In this document: positions 33,767 through 42,464 of the stretch, piece by piece
Position numbering within the stretch: the stretch's first letter is position 1
Layout: each line of letters begins with the position of its first letter
Source: Streptomyces sp. 6-11-2
GTDB lineage: Bacteria; Actinomycetota; Actinomycetes; Streptomycetales; Streptomycetaceae
Direction of reading: 5' to 3'
DNA: 64,000 bases
Assembly: GCF_006540305.1 (NCBI RefSeq)
Contig: NZ_BJOR01000001.1
Coordinates: 434,001-498,000 of the forward strand
The notes under the pieces: generated by a model
What the model was told of the DNA's origin: nothing
Databases searched by the model: none
What the model saw: the letters and a program-made list of their open reading frames with translations, nothing else
Made by a program: the position numbers and the translations under genes

Positions 33767-35775
33767 CCAACGACTCCCCCACGGCCGTCCTCGTCGTCGT
33801 CGGCGCGGGACCGCGCGCCACCGGACTGCTGGAGCGCATCGCCGCCAACCTTCCCGCACTGTGGGAACGCGAACGGACGTTGCACATCCATCTGGTGGAC
33901 CCGCATCCGCCCGGCCCGGGCCGGATCTGGCGGCACGAGCAGTCCCCGCTGCTGCGGATGAACTCCATGGCCGAGGACGTCACCATGTTCACCGACGAGA
34001 CCTCGACCATCGACGGCCCCGTACGGCAGGGCCCCTCACTGGCCGAATGGGCCGCGCAGTTCGCCGACCCGAGAGGCCCGCGCCTTGCGCCGTACACGGA
34101 ACCCGCGGACCCGGAGGTACTCGCCGAACTGCGCGCCCTGGCCGGGACCGACTTCCCCACCCGCCGGGCCCAGAGCGCCTATCTGGACTGGGTGTTCCGG
34201 CGGGCGCTGGCCGACCTGCCGCCGTCGGTCACCGTCGAGTGGCACCGCGCCACCGCGACCGCCGTCACCGGCCCGCCGGACGGTCCGCAGCAGGTGCGCC
34301 TGGCCGACCGAGCCGAGCCGCTCTCCGCTGACCTGGTGGTCCTGGCCCAGGGCCACCTCGGGTCCGCGCCCGCCCCCGCGCACCGCGCGCACGCGGCCTT
34401 CGCCCGCCGCCACGGCCGCTTCCACCTGCCGCCGGACTTCTCCTCCGACGCCGACTTGGCGGCCCTGCGGCCCGGCGAGCACGTCGTCCTGCGCGGCTTC
34501 GGTCTCGCCTTCGTCGACCTGATGGTGCTGCTCACCGAGGGCCGGGGCGGCGCCTACCGCACCGAGCCGGACGGGTCACTGACCTATCTCCCGTCGGGCC
34601 GCGAGCCCGTCCTGCACGTCGGATCGCGGCGCGGGGTGCCGTACCACGCCAAGACCGGCTATCGGCTTCAGGGCCTCAGGCCCCCGCTGCCGCGCCACTT
34701 CGGCGCCGATGCGGTCGACCGCCTGCTGGCCGAGGGCCGCCCGCTGGACCTGCGCCGCGACGTGTGGCCGCTGATGGCCAAGGAGATCGGCTTCGGTCAC
34801 TACCACGAGCTGTTCCACGCTCATCCCGGGCGCACGAGTGTGCCCTGGCCGGAGTTCCTCGCCGAGCACGACCGCCTCCACTGGTACTCCGACGCGATGA
34901 CTTCCCTGGTCGCCAGGGCCGTGCCCGATCCGGAGGACCGCCTGGACTTCGAGGCCCTGGACCACCCGCTGGAGGGCCAGGCCTTCGCCACGCCGGACGC
35001 CTTCCAGGAACACCTGCGTGACCACATCGCCCAGGACGTCGCCCGCCGCGCGAACCCCGCGCACAGTGCCGACCTGGGCGCGTTCCTCGCCCTGCTCTCC
35101 GTCTACGGCCGGCTGCCCCGGCTGGTCAGCGCGGGAAGGCTGTCGGCCCGCTCTGTCGCCGACGGCCTCGACGGCTGGTGGCACGGCTTCTTCAGCTTCC
35201 TCGCCTCCGGCCCGCCGGGTTTCCGGCTGCGTCAGCTGCTCGCCCTGTCCCGGGCCGGGCTCGTCCACTTCCTCGGCGCGGACCTGCGCATCGGCACGGA
35301 CGAGACCATGGGTACCTTCACCGCGACGAGCCCGACCGTGCCCGGCCACACGGTCCACGCCGCGGCCCTGATCGAGGCGTACCTGCCGGGCCCGGACCTC
35401 GACGGCACCCAGGACCCTCTGCTCCGGCACCTGCACCGAACGGGCGAGCTCACCGAGGAGGTCATCGCCGATCCCGCGTACACCCACCGCTCCGGCCGGC
35501 TCACCGTGAGCCCGGCGGACGACCACGTCGTCGACCCCCGCCTCGGGCGCCCGCACCCCCGCCGCATCGCTCTCGGCGCCCCCACCAACAGCCGGGCCGT
35601 CGCCGCGTTCGCCCGCCCCCGCACCGACGCGCCTGCCTTCCGGCAGAACGACGCGGTGGCCCGGGCTCTGCTGCGCGCCCTCGGCTCCGGCGCGCTGACC
35701 GGCCAGTCCGGCGGCGGTCCGGAGCGGCACGAGATCGACGTGGGCGTCAAAGCAGGCGTCCGGCAAACGTCCTGA
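33763..35775 (+). CDS. FAD/NAD(P)-binding protein (NAD_binding_9 type)
   Basis: A 670-residue protein with an N-terminal dinucleotide-binding motif (VVGAGPRATGLLERIA) and a second nucleotide-type region around VLRGFGLAFVDLMVLL. This matches the large actinobacterial FAD/NAD(P)-binding proteins often found with amino-acid ABC transporters and LLM monooxygenases. The redox substrate is unknown. Start ATG overlaps the permease stop. Because the permease is decapitated and its upstream promoter lost, expression of this gene is uncertain. The coding frame itself is intact. Confidence 0.85.
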   Translation: MTNDSPTAVLVVVGAGPRATGLLERIAANLPALWERERTLHIHLVDPHPPGPGRIWRHEQSPLLRMNSMAEDVTMFTDETSTIDGPVRQGPSLAEWAAQFADPRGPRLAPYTEPADPEVLAELRALAGTDFPTRRAQSAYLDWVFRRALADLPPSVTVEWHRATATAVTGPPDGPQQVRLADRAEPLSADLVVLAQGHLGSAPAPAHRAHAAFARRHGRFHLPPDFSSDADLAALRPGEHVVLRGFGLAFVDLMVLLTEGRGGAYRTEPDGSLTYLPSGREPVLHVGSRRGVPYHAKTGYRLQGLRPPLPRHFGADAVDRLLAEGRPLDLRRDVWPLMAKEIGFGHYHELFHAHPGRTSVPWPEFLAEHDRLHWYSDAMTSLVARAVPDPEDRLDFEALDHPLEGQAFATPDAFQEHLRDHIAQDVARRANPAHSADLGAFLALLSVYGRLPRLVSAGRLSARSVADGLDGWWHGFFSFLASGPPGFRLRQLLALSRAGLVHFLGADLRIGTDETMGTFTATSPTVPGHTVHAAALIEAYLPGPDLDGTQDPLLRHLHRTGELTEEVIADPAYTHRSGRLTVSPADDHVVDPRLGRPHPRRIALGAPTNSRAVAAFARPRTDAPAFRQNDAVARALLRALGSGALTGQSGGGPERHEIDVGVKAGVRQTS

Positions 35776-35869
35776 ACGGCCGTCGACAGCGGTGCGCCGC
35801 GGGCGACCTTCGCCTACGAGACTTGGCAGGGCCCGGAACGCCGCGACGCCGACCCCCTGACCGCCCCGG

Positions 35870-36475
35870 TCACGGGCGCCTGCGGCTGCTGACCCCGCCT
35901 TGCCGGCGACGCGAAGGGCCGTTCGGCTCCAATCCGTCCCGGAACAGACGGCGAGGGGGCCGGCGCAGAGCGCGGCGGTAGCGCAACTTGTTGAGGGAGG
36001 CCCCACCCGTGGTGTCTTCCACGGCTGCGCCGTCCGCGCGCCAGCCGGCGGCTTCGTAGAAGCGCCGGGCGCGTTCGTTGTCCTCCAGGACCCACAAGGT
36101 CGCTTGCGTGTAGTCGGCCTTTCCGAAGGCCATCAACGTGGCCGACATCAACTGCTTCCCGATCCCCGTTCCCCAGACTTCGGGCAGCGCGTAGAGCATG
36201 CCGATTTCCGCGACGGCGGGGTTCTCCTCGGACGGGCCGAAACCTGCGAATCCGACGATTCCCGCCTCGGTCTCGGCTACGAGCACTCCTGACGACGGCC
36301 ACCGTGCCTCCGTGATGCACGTCTTCCACTTGGGCTCCTCGTGGCTTGGCGCCATGGCGTCGAGATAGACCTGGGGCACCAGGCCGGCGAACGCCACCTG
36401 CCAGGAGCGCACGTGGACACCAGCGACCCCCGCCGCGTCGTCAGGACATGCCCGTCGAGTCTGCATGGCCGTCAT
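35870..36475 (-). CDS. GNAT family N-acetyltransferase
   Basis: About 201 residues. Motif A resembles LYALPEVWGTGIGKQLMSA (acetyl-CoA binding), followed by ATLWVLEDNERARRFYEAAGW, the usual motif B ending. Protein or small-molecule substrate unknown. ATG at 36475 is used; ATG at 36466 (MQTRR) is equally possible because neither has a strong ribosome site. The last ~35 residues are Arg/Pro-rich and unlike the family, which may reflect loss of the original stop. Confidence 0.85.
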   Translation of the reverse strand: MTAMQTRRACPDDAAGVAGVHVRSWQVAFAGLVPQVYLDAMAPSHEEPKWKTCITEARWPSSGVLVAETEAGIVGFAGFGPSEENPAVAEIGMLYALPEVWGTGIGKQLMSATLMAFGKADYTQATLWVLEDNERARRFYEAAGWRADGAAVEDTTGGASLNKLRYRRALRRPPRRLFRDGLEPNGPSRRRQGGVSSRRRP

Positions 36476-36893
36476 TCTTCAAGTCCCCACAAGCCGGGCC
36501 AAGCTCTTTTCCCGGCGGAGATGACGAGCGCTCGCCGGTCATCTCCTATGGGCCGTCGAGGGGGCGGGCGCGTCCGGGGACCGTCCCCGGTGCCGAGAGC
36601 CGGGCATCGGCAGCGCCCCACCCACTGGTGCACGGCCTGGCCCGGACCGGGCACGACAGGTACATGCGGCGCATTCCGCGTGCACCGCGTGCACCTGCGC
36701 TCGGTCGAGAAGCGACTCGACCTGGAGGAGATGGTCGAGGCGCTGCTCGGTTCGGCGCAGGTGCTCCGTCCCGGGGTGGACGAGGAGGAGCCGGTCGCCG
36801 CCGACGGATGCCCCGCACCTGCGTGACCGCGTGGCCGTCACGCCACGGGCGAGGCGCCCATGTGCCCGAGTCCGGTGAACGCGACGGTCCTAC
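36476..36893. other. 418-base gap without a convincing gene
   Basis: The region lies between the acetyltransferase start and the enoyl-CoA hydratase-family stop. A short + strand frame at 36680-36826 (VHRVHLRSVEKRLDLEEMVE..., 48 residues, GTG start) has a plausible composition but no ribosome site and no recognised family. It may be a remnant of a larger gene or chance. I saw no RNA or strong repeat. Confidence 0.5.
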
Positions 36894-37970
36894 TCACCTG
36901 GCCGACTGCGCGGTGGTGCCGGGGCCGGCGAGGCCCAGTTCGCGGTCGCCGAGCGGGGCGAAGAAGCGGTTGACGTCGGCGTCGGTCACCTCGGCGAGGG
37001 TCCTGGGGGACCAGCGCGGGTCGCGGTCCTTGTCGATGACCTGAGCGCGGATGCCCTCCACCAGGTCGGGGCTGCTCAGGGCGGCGCAGGAGACGCGGTA
37101 CTCCTGGTCGAGGACCGGTTCCAGCGATCCGAGACGGCGGGCGCGGCGCACGGCGGCCAGGGTGACCTTCACGGCGGTCGGTGACCTGGTGAGCAGGGTT
37201 TCGGCCGCCTCCTTGGCGGCGGGCCCGCCGTGGTCGAACAGCCGGCTCAGGATGTCCTCGACCGTCCCGGCGGCGTAGCAGGGGTCGGTCCATTCCCTGT
37301 GGGCCTCCAACTCCCCTTGCGGCAGCGGTCGGGCATGGCGCGCCACCACCTCCCGTACGGGCGTGCCGGCGAGGTCGTCGACGAGGGCCGGCAGGGCCGC
37401 CGACGGCACGTAGTGGTCGGCGAGCCCGCAGAGCACGGCGTCGCCGGCGCCTATCTGCGCACCGGTCAGCGCGAGATGGGTGCCCAGCTCCCCCGGGGCG
37501 AGGGCCAGCAGATGGGTACCGCCGACGTCGGGGACGAAGCCGATGCCGGTCTCCGGCATCGCGATCCGCGAGCGCTCGGTGACGATCCGGACGCTGCCGT
37601 GCGCGGAGACGCCGACGCCGCCTCCCATCACGATGCCGTCCATGACGGCGACGTACGGCTTCGGATAGCGGGCGATACGGGCGTTGAGGCGGTACTCGTC
37701 GCGCCAGAAGGCGGCCGAGGCGGTGCCGTCCCCCTCGCGGACGTCGTCGTGGATGGCGCGGATGTCACCGCCCGCGCACAGACCGCGCTCCCCCGCGCCG
37801 GTGACGACGACGGTCTCCACGGCCGGGTCGTGCTCCCAGGCCGTCAGCGCCTCGTCGATACGGCGCACCATCTCGTGGGTGAGGGCGTTGAGGGCCTTCG
37901 GCCGGTTGAGGGTAATGTGGGCGGCCCGTCCGTCGGTGTGGAACAGGACGGGTTCCTCGGCGGCGGTCAT
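36894..37970 (-). CDS. 3-hydroxyisobutyryl-CoA hydrolase-like enoyl-CoA hydratase family protein
   Basis: A 358-residue crotonase-fold protein of the HIBCH type: GGDIRAIHDD oxyanion region, GGGVGVSAHGSVRIVTER, and PETGIGFVPDVGG with the catalytic Glu. The ~350 length distinguishes it from ordinary ~260-residue hydratases. HIBCH hydrolyses 3-hydroxyisobutyryl-CoA in valine degradation. The ATG overlaps by one base the stop of an acyl-CoA dehydrogenase stump upstream, which would be the preceding step of the same pathway. With the dehydrogenase truncated, the pathway context here is broken. Confidence 0.88.
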   Translation of the reverse strand: MTAAEEPVLFHTDGRAAHITLNRPKALNALTHEMVRRIDEALTAWEHDPAVETVVVTGAGERGLCAGGDIRAIHDDVREGDGTASAAFWRDEYRLNARIARYPKPYVAVMDGIVMGGGVGVSAHGSVRIVTERSRIAMPETGIGFVPDVGGTHLLALAPGELGTHLALTGAQIGAGDAVLCGLADHYVPSAALPALVDDLAGTPVREVVARHARPLPQGELEAHREWTDPCYAAGTVEDILSRLFDHGGPAAKEAAETLLTRSPTAVKVTLAAVRRARRLGSLEPVLDQEYRVSCAALSSPDLVEGIRAQVIDKDRDPRWSPRTLAEVTDADVNRFFAPLGDRELGLAGPGTTAQSAR

Positions 37971-38150
37971 CAGAACGCCTCCGTCAGGCCGCGGGCCACG
38001 CTGACACGCATGATCTCGTTGGTTCCTTCCAGGTTCTGCTGGACGCGCAGGTCACGGACGATCCTCTCAAGGCCGTACTCGCCGAGGTAGCCGTAGCCCC
38101 CGTGCAGTTGGAGCGCCCGGTCGGCGACGGAGTACCCGGTGCCGGTCCGC
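37970..38150 (-). pseudogene. C-terminal stump of an acyl-CoA dehydrogenase
   Basis: The last ~55-58 codons of an acyl-CoA dehydrogenase remain: [19 protein letters not shown], then VQQNLEGTNEIMRVSVARGL, ending at a TGA overlapping the HIBCH start. Everything N-terminal is missing. Upstream of ~38150 the sequence becomes the leader of the + strand cobalamin-binding protein gene. By neighbour it was probably an isobutyryl-CoA dehydrogenase. It cannot be functional because the flavin and substrate domains are absent. Confidence 0.85.
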
Positions 38151-38177
38151 GGTCCTGGAGGCTCCTACAGTCGAGGT

Positions 38178-39098
38178 ATGCGCATCGTCTCCCTGCTGCC
38201 CGCCGCGACCGACATCGTCGCCGAACTCGGGCTGTCGGAGCAGTTGGCCGGCCGCACCCACGAGTGCGACTGGCCGCCGCGCGAGGTCGCCTCGGTGCCC
38301 GTGGTGACCAGGACCGACCTGGACCAGGACGCGCTCACCAGCCGGGAGATCTCCGACGCCGTCGGCGGCTCGGCGCACTCCGGCTCGTCGCTGTACACCC
38401 TGGACACCGAGGCGCTGGCCGCCCTGCACCCCGACGTGGTACTCACCCAGGACCTGTGCGACGTGTGCGCGGTGTCGTACGAGAAGGTCAGCCGGACCGT
38501 GCGGCTGCTCGACGCCGGCACCCGGGTCCTCAGCCTGGAGCCGCGCACGCTCGACGACGTACTGGCCTGCCTGGTCACCGTCGGCGACCTGCTCGGCGTC
38601 CGTGAGCGCGCACAGCGGCGCCGTGGCGAGCTGCGGGACCGCCTCGACCGGGTCCGCGGCGCGGTCGCCGGCCTCGGCCGGCCCCGGGTCGTGGCGATCG
38701 AGTGGCTCGACCCGCTGTGGCCCGCCGGGCACTGGGTGCCCGAGCAGATCACCACCGCCGGGGGCGAGCCCCTCCTCGCCGCGCCCGGCGAGCACACCAA
38801 GCCGGTGACCTGGGAGGCGGTACGCGCCGCACAGCCGGACGTGGTCCTCGTCCTGCCGTGCGGCTTCCCGCCTGAACGCACCCTGCGGGAAGCCGAGTTG
38901 CTCACCAGGCTGCCCGGCTGGACGGATCTGCCCGCCGTTCGGTCCGGCCGCGTCTGGGTACTGGACGGACCGTCCTGCTTCAACCGGCCGGGGCCACGGG
39001 TGGTACGCGGGGCGGAGGTGCTCGCCCAGATCCTGCACGGCGTACCGGCCGGCGAGTCGGTCACACCGGCCGAGGCCCGTCCGTTCCCCGGCCGGTGA
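38178..39098 (+). CDS. Cobalamin-binding periplasmic-type protein (BtuF-like), no signal peptide
   Basis: A 306-residue helical-backbone binding protein starting [19 protein letters not shown], with the family's RTHECDWP and [10 protein letters not shown] motifs. BtuF/CbiK-type proteins bind cobalamin or related metal chelates for ABC import. This copy has no signal peptide or lipobox, so it is probably cytoplasmic, which is common for actinobacterial members of unknown role. A TACAGT (38166-38171) ends six bases before the ATG, compatible with a leaderless transcript. It is convergent with the riboswitch-controlled [2Fe-2S] gene. Confidence 0.85.
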   Translation: MRIVSLLPAATDIVAELGLSEQLAGRTHECDWPPREVASVPVVTRTDLDQDALTSREISDAVGGSAHSGSSLYTLDTEALAALHPDVVLTQDLCDVCAVSYEKVSRTVRLLDAGTRVLSLEPRTLDDVLACLVTVGDLLGVRERAQRRRGELRDRLDRVRGAVAGLGRPRVVAIEWLDPLWPAGHWVPEQITTAGGEPLLAAPGEHTKPVTWEAVRAAQPDVVLVLPCGFPPERTLREAELLTRLPGWTDLPAVRSGRVWVLDGPSCFNRPGPRVVRGAEVLAQILHGVPAGESVTPAEARPFPGR

Positions 39099-39106
39099 CG
39101 ACGGTC

Positions 39107-39170
39107 GGCCTCCCCGCCCGTGCGGGCCTCCCCGCGTGTGCAGGCCTCCCCGCCCGTGCGGGCCTCAGGA
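39107..39170. repeat. Three tandem 18-bp repeats between convergent genes
   Basis: Units GGCCTCCCCGCCCGTGCG at 39107-39124, 39125-39142 (with changes) and 39143-39160, then a partial fourth unit. Each contains a small GCCC-GTGC-GGGC hairpin. They fill the 66-base space between the stops of the cobalamin-binding protein and the [2Fe-2S] protein, and could act as a bidirectional terminator. Confidence 0.8.
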
Positions 39171-39563
39171 GTCCGTGGGACGCCGTGGCGGCGTGATGGC
39201 GTAAAGGTCGAGGATGTCCGGCAGGGGAGCCACTCCCGGGCCGCCGGCGCGTACCCAGGCGACGATGTCCTCGGTCGCGTCCTCGTCGTTGACGAGCCCG
39301 AGCCAGACCGGTCGCGCACCGGCGGTCCGGCCCGCGGCGGACGGCTGGACCACGATGACGTTCGCCTGCTCGCACACGTCGAGGCAGTCGGAGATGCGCA
39401 CCGGCACCTCCGCACGCAGCCGCGCGGTCTGCGCCGCGTGATCGACCCCGGTCACCTTGGGGCTGCCGCAGCAGCAGTCCCGGCACACGACGACCCGGCA
39501 CGGCACCGAACCGCTCCCCGCCACGGCACCGTCCGGCGCCTCGTCCGTCGGCTTTTCGGGCAC
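39165..39563 (-). CDS. (2Fe-2S) ferredoxin-domain protein, cobalamin-riboswitch controlled
   Basis: 132 residues from GTG at 39563, preceded by GGGAGGGGAG. The thioredoxin-like [2Fe-2S] pattern is CRDCCCGS near residue 30 and CLDVCEQ about 40 residues later, followed by VNDEDATEDIVAWVRAGGPG. The open frame upstream to 39710 is the riboswitch and not protein. Such genes often sit with cobalamin or cobalt genes in actinobacteria, but the reaction is unknown. Control by cobalamin and the adjacent cobalamin-binding protein gene support a link to corrinoid metabolism. Confidence 0.85.
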   Translation of the reverse strand: MPEKPTDEAPDGAVAGSGSVPCRVVVCRDCCCGSPKVTGVDHAAQTARLRAEVPVRISDCLDVCEQANVIVVQPSAAGRTAGARPVWLGLVNDEDATEDIVAWVRAGGPGVAPLPDILDLYAITPPRRPTDS

Positions 39564-39609
39564 GTCGCACCACTCCCCTCCCGGGGAGATCCGCCCCGGT
39601 GTCGATCGA

Positions 39610-39765
39610 GGAGGCGACCGCGTGAGTCTCCTGGCTCCCGGGTCGTCACTCGTCCCGCCTTCCCACCCCGGGCGGGGGCAGTGGCCTTCCGGAACTCGCT
39701 CACCGGTCACAGTGGCGGGACCGCGCCGGATTCACACCGACTTCCTCGGACCGCCGTCGCCTTAT
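39610..39765 (-). ncRNA. Cobalamin (AdoCbl) riboswitch
   Basis: Reading the - strand: closing stem GGCGAC (39761-39756) pairs with GTCGCC (39620-39615). Between them are the conserved CGGTGTGAATCCGG..., CCCGCCACTGTGA, GGAAGGCCACTG, GGGAAGGCGG, and the B12-box-like GGAGCCAGGAGACTC. This order is diagnostic for the cobalamin riboswitch. It ends ~50 bases before the GTG of the [2Fe-2S] gene, so high cobalamin should lower that gene's expression by hiding the ribosome site or terminating transcription. Confidence 0.93.
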
Positions 39766-39818
39766 GTCGCCGACCATCATCCCATTGCCGTTCGCTCACT
39801 GGACAACGGTCACTTCGC

Positions 39819-40601
39819 TCATTGCTGGCACTGCGGGCACCAGACCGTGCGGCGTCCGCCGACACGGTTCGAGCACAGGGGCCATCCGCAGCGAGGACAT
39901 GTCGGCTCGCGGTCGTCCCGGTGCCCGGTGAGCCAGGAACGGCGCGGCGGCACGCACCCGGCACGCACGGATGTCTCAAGGACCCGGCCCATCCCCGCAT
40001 GGATACGCCGAAGCGCGCTCTCGCCCAGGTCCCGCGCCGGGGTCCGCGGTGCCACCCGGGCCCGCCAGAGGATCTCGTCGCACAGGAGGTTCCCGAGACC
40101 CGCGATCACGGACTGGTCCATCAGCGCGCTCTTGACGGCGCGCCGTCGTCCCGACAGCAGCTCCCTCAATTCCGCTCCGCTCAGAGTGAACGCGTCGGGC
40201 CCCAGACCGTCCATGATCCGTGCGACCTGCGCGTCGTCGGCCAACTGCACGCCTTGGAGCTTGCGTTGATCTCGGCAGCGCAGGTGCCGGGAGTCGTCGA
40301 GCGTCAGCACGACGCGGTCGTGCGGTGCGAGGGGCTCGTCCGGGGCACAGCACCGCAGCGATCCCGTCATACCGAAGGGCCGGACCAGTACGCGACCGCC
40401 GTCATCCACCGGCACGAACAACCACTTCCCGTGCCGCCACGCCTCCCCCAGACGTCTGCCTTTCAACTCCCTCCGCAGCCGCTGCGCGCTGACACCCCGC
40501 AACACCCCCGTGTCCCGCACCTCGACGTCCGTGACACACCGCTGCCGGCCGCAGGTCATCAGCACCTCGCGGAATCCCTCGACATCCGGCAGTTCGGGCA
40601 T
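39819..40601 (-). CDS. Formamidopyrimidine/endonuclease VIII-type DNA glycosylase
   Basis: 260 residues beginning MPELPDVEG, where the processed Pro2 and Glu3 form the catalytic site. The helix-two-turn-helix is LMDQSVIAGLGNLLCDEIL, and the C-terminal zinc finger is CPRCGWPLC...CPQC. The enzyme excises oxidised bases and nicks the abasic site. ATG at 40601 is the family start, and the large open frame upstream is a shadow of the + strand gene. Fpg versus Nei cannot be decided by eye. Confidence 0.93.
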   Translation of the reverse strand: MPELPDVEGFREVLMTCGRQRCVTDVEVRDTGVLRGVSAQRLRRELKGRRLGEAWRHGKWLFVPVDDGGRVLVRPFGMTGSLRCCAPDEPLAPHDRVVLTLDDSRHLRCRDQRKLQGVQLADDAQVARIMDGLGPDAFTLSGAELRELLSGRRRAVKSALMDQSVIAGLGNLLCDEILWRARVAPRTPARDLGESALRRIHAGMGRVLETSVRAGCVPPRRSWLTGHRDDREPTCPRCGWPLCSNRVGGRRTVWCPQCQQ

Positions 40602-40766
40602 GCGTGCGTCCGGACTCTTCGTCGTACGGTCGTCGGACCGCCGTACGCGCTGACGGGTACCCGTGGAGAACGAGCCCACGCGCTCGGCACCCTGCTCCGG
40701 GGCGTCATGCCTCCGATCGGACGCTCGCCGGTTTGACGGACGGCTCGACCGGGATACCCATGGCCC

Positions 40767-41537
40767 GTGATCCCGTCCAAGGTCGACGACACGCTGCCCG
40801 AGCTGGCTCCCTTCGTCCACGCCGTACAGGGCCGAAGGCCCGACGACGGCACGTGGTGCGAGGCGTGGACGGTGCGTGACGTCCTGGCCCACCAGACGGG
40901 GAACGCCGAGGAACTGGCCCGGGTGCTGCGAGCGTTCCTCGCGGGCACACCGGTGGCGACCAGGAGCTTCGAGCGCGAGGCTCCCTACCGGCGGATGCCG
41001 GACGCCGAGCTCTGGGCGGCGTTCATGACCAACTGTGAACAGCTCACCGAGATCGCCGCGGCCGCCGCGCAGGACCTCTCCCCGGACACCGAGGTGATGT
41101 GGACCGGCCGTTCCGTTAAGGTCCCCTTCTTCGCGGAACACATGCGTGAGGAACTGATCCTCCACCGCTGGGACCTGACCGGCGACGACCGGACGGCCGT
41201 GCAGTCCCTCAACGAGCCGTGGATGACCGAGCACAGCGTGGTGTCGGTCGGCCGCCCCCTGCTGGTCCGGGGCCGCGCGGGCCTGGACCTGGGGCCCGAG
41301 GGACGGGTCGAGGGCCGCCTGCGCACCCCGGGCACGGACGACATCGTGGTGACCGCCGACGCCGAGGGCGGCACGATCCGGTTCGCCGCCCCCGAGGGCC
41401 CGGCCACGATCGAGAGCGACGCGGCCACCCGCGTCCTCCTCCTGTGGGGCCGCCGCCCCGCCGACCCCACCCGCTGGCACAGCGCCGCGGGCCCTGAGGC
41501 GCTGCGGAGCGTACGGACGCTGCTGGGCGGCTACTGA
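40767..41537 (+). CDS. Maleylpyruvate isomerase/DinB-type mycothiol-dependent family protein
   Basis: A 256-residue protein with the N-terminal MDMPI/DinB four-helix layout (TWCEAWTVRDVLAHQTGNAEE, with His as a likely metal ligand, and HRWDLTGDD later) and a C-terminal domain with beta-rich character (GGTIRFAAPEGPATIESDAATRVLLLWGRR). Family members use mycothiol as a thiol cofactor in isomerisation or transferase reactions, but most have no assigned substrate. GTG start. TTGACG (40733-40738) lies upstream, but I see no convincing -10. Confidence 0.8.
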   Translation: MIPSKVDDTLPELAPFVHAVQGRRPDDGTWCEAWTVRDVLAHQTGNAEELARVLRAFLAGTPVATRSFEREAPYRRMPDAELWAAFMTNCEQLTEIAAAAAQDLSPDTEVMWTGRSVKVPFFAEHMREELILHRWDLTGDDRTAVQSLNEPWMTEHSVVSVGRPLLVRGRAGLDLGPEGRVEGRLRTPGTDDIVVTADAEGGTIRFAAPEGPATIESDAATRVLLLWGRRPADPTRWHSAAGPEALRSVRTLLGGY

Positions 41538-41598
41538 GACATGGCTGTGGGGCCGACCTGGCCCACCAGGGGGACGGCCCCTCGTAAGGTGGACCGTC

Positions 41599-42237
41599 AT
41601 GGCCGAGTCTCACCCGCTGCTGGGCATGTTCCTCAATGCCGCCGACGGACGCTTTCCGCCCGCGGACGGTCGCGTAACAGTTCTCCCCCCTCTGCCGGGT
41701 GGGCTGGAGTGCTCGGTCGCCTTCACCGGGCACGCCGTGATCGCCACCGCCCTGTCCGCTTCCGACGTCCAGGCTCAGGGGCCCGACGGTTACGGGGCTT
41801 CAATGGCTCCGGATTTCCTGCGTTACCTCGCCGGTCCCGAGGGGTGGATCGACGGTGTCGACGTCACACTCGTCGCGCGTGGCACGCAGGCCCCCCGACG
41901 CCTGCCCGAACGTCTTGATGCCGATGACCACCCACGTGTTCGCCGTGCTCGGGCTTTGCGTACCGACGTCCGTGTCCACGGAGATGAACGCGGCCTTGTC
42001 GCACTGGCCGACGGCCTGGCTGGACGGCGAGAGATAAGCATCGAACTCAACCACCCGGGCAGCGGTGCGGCTGGGCTCGGTCGCTCCCTGCTGCGTGACG
42101 CGCTCACCTTGCTCCCCGCCGGTGAGCCGGTTTTCGCCGCTGTCGCCCCGGGTAACGCTCGATCCCTTCGGGCCTTCCTCGCGGCCGGCTACACACCACT
42201 GGGCAGCGAGGTCGTCGTCCGTCCCTCCAGACCGTGA
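41599..42237 (+). CDS. GNAT-like N-acetyltransferase
   Basis: 212 residues. The N-terminal half resembles domains seen in some actinobacterial acetyltransferases (FTGHAVIATALSASDV). The C-terminal half has the acetyl-CoA site GAAGLGRSLLRDAL and motif-B-like AVAPGNARSLRAFLAAGY. Substrate unknown. ATG at 41599 lies 61 bases after the MDMPI-type gene and may be cotranscribed. It is convergent with the DUF397 gene. Confidence 0.78.
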   Translation: MAESHPLLGMFLNAADGRFPPADGRVTVLPPLPGGLECSVAFTGHAVIATALSASDVQAQGPDGYGASMAPDFLRYLAGPEGWIDGVDVTLVARGTQAPRRLPERLDADDHPRVRRARALRTDVRVHGDERGLVALADGLAGRREISIELNHPGSGAAGLGRSLLRDALTLLPAGEPVFAAVAPGNARSLRAFLAAGYTPLGSEVVVRPSRP

Positions 42238-42278
42238 AGTGGTCCAGCAGCGAGAGGCCGCGGCCCACAACACATCGC

Positions 42279-42464
42279 TTACTCCACCACGAAACCGAGG
42301 AAATCCGACCACGCCGAGGAGGCGACCCCGAATCGCGGCCCGTCACTCTGCTTGGAGTCGCGTACGTGCACGGCTCCGTGGGCGAGTGCGACTTCCACGC
42401 AGCTGTCGCCTTCGGACCCGCTGTAGCTGCTCTTGAACCATTCCAGCTCACTGTCGGTGTTCAT
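42279..42464 (-). CDS. DUF397 domain protein
   Basis: 61 residues with the DUF397 pattern: WFKSSYSGSEGDSCVEVA near the start, then VHVRDSK and a final WSDFLGFV. In Streptomyces these small proteins are paired with an XRE/DUF5753 regulator and modulate it (WhiJ-type and Scr1-type systems). Here the start overlaps the regulator's stop (ATGA, 42461-42464), the standard arrangement. The regulatory target is unknown. Confidence 0.92.
   Translation of the reverse strand: MNTDSELEWFKSSYSGSEGDSCVEVALAHGAVHVRDSKQSDGPRFGVASSAWSDFLGFVVE

Noticed and set aside
36341..36826. A 161-codon + strand frame
   Set aside because: Its first part is antisense to the acetyltransferase and composition is shadow-like. 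Only the last ~48 codons might be real, and these are noted as a weak remnant.
39565..39710. N-terminal extension of the [2Fe-2S] protein
   Set aside because: The sequence is the cobalamin riboswitch core and leader. The GTG at 39563 has a strong ribosome site.
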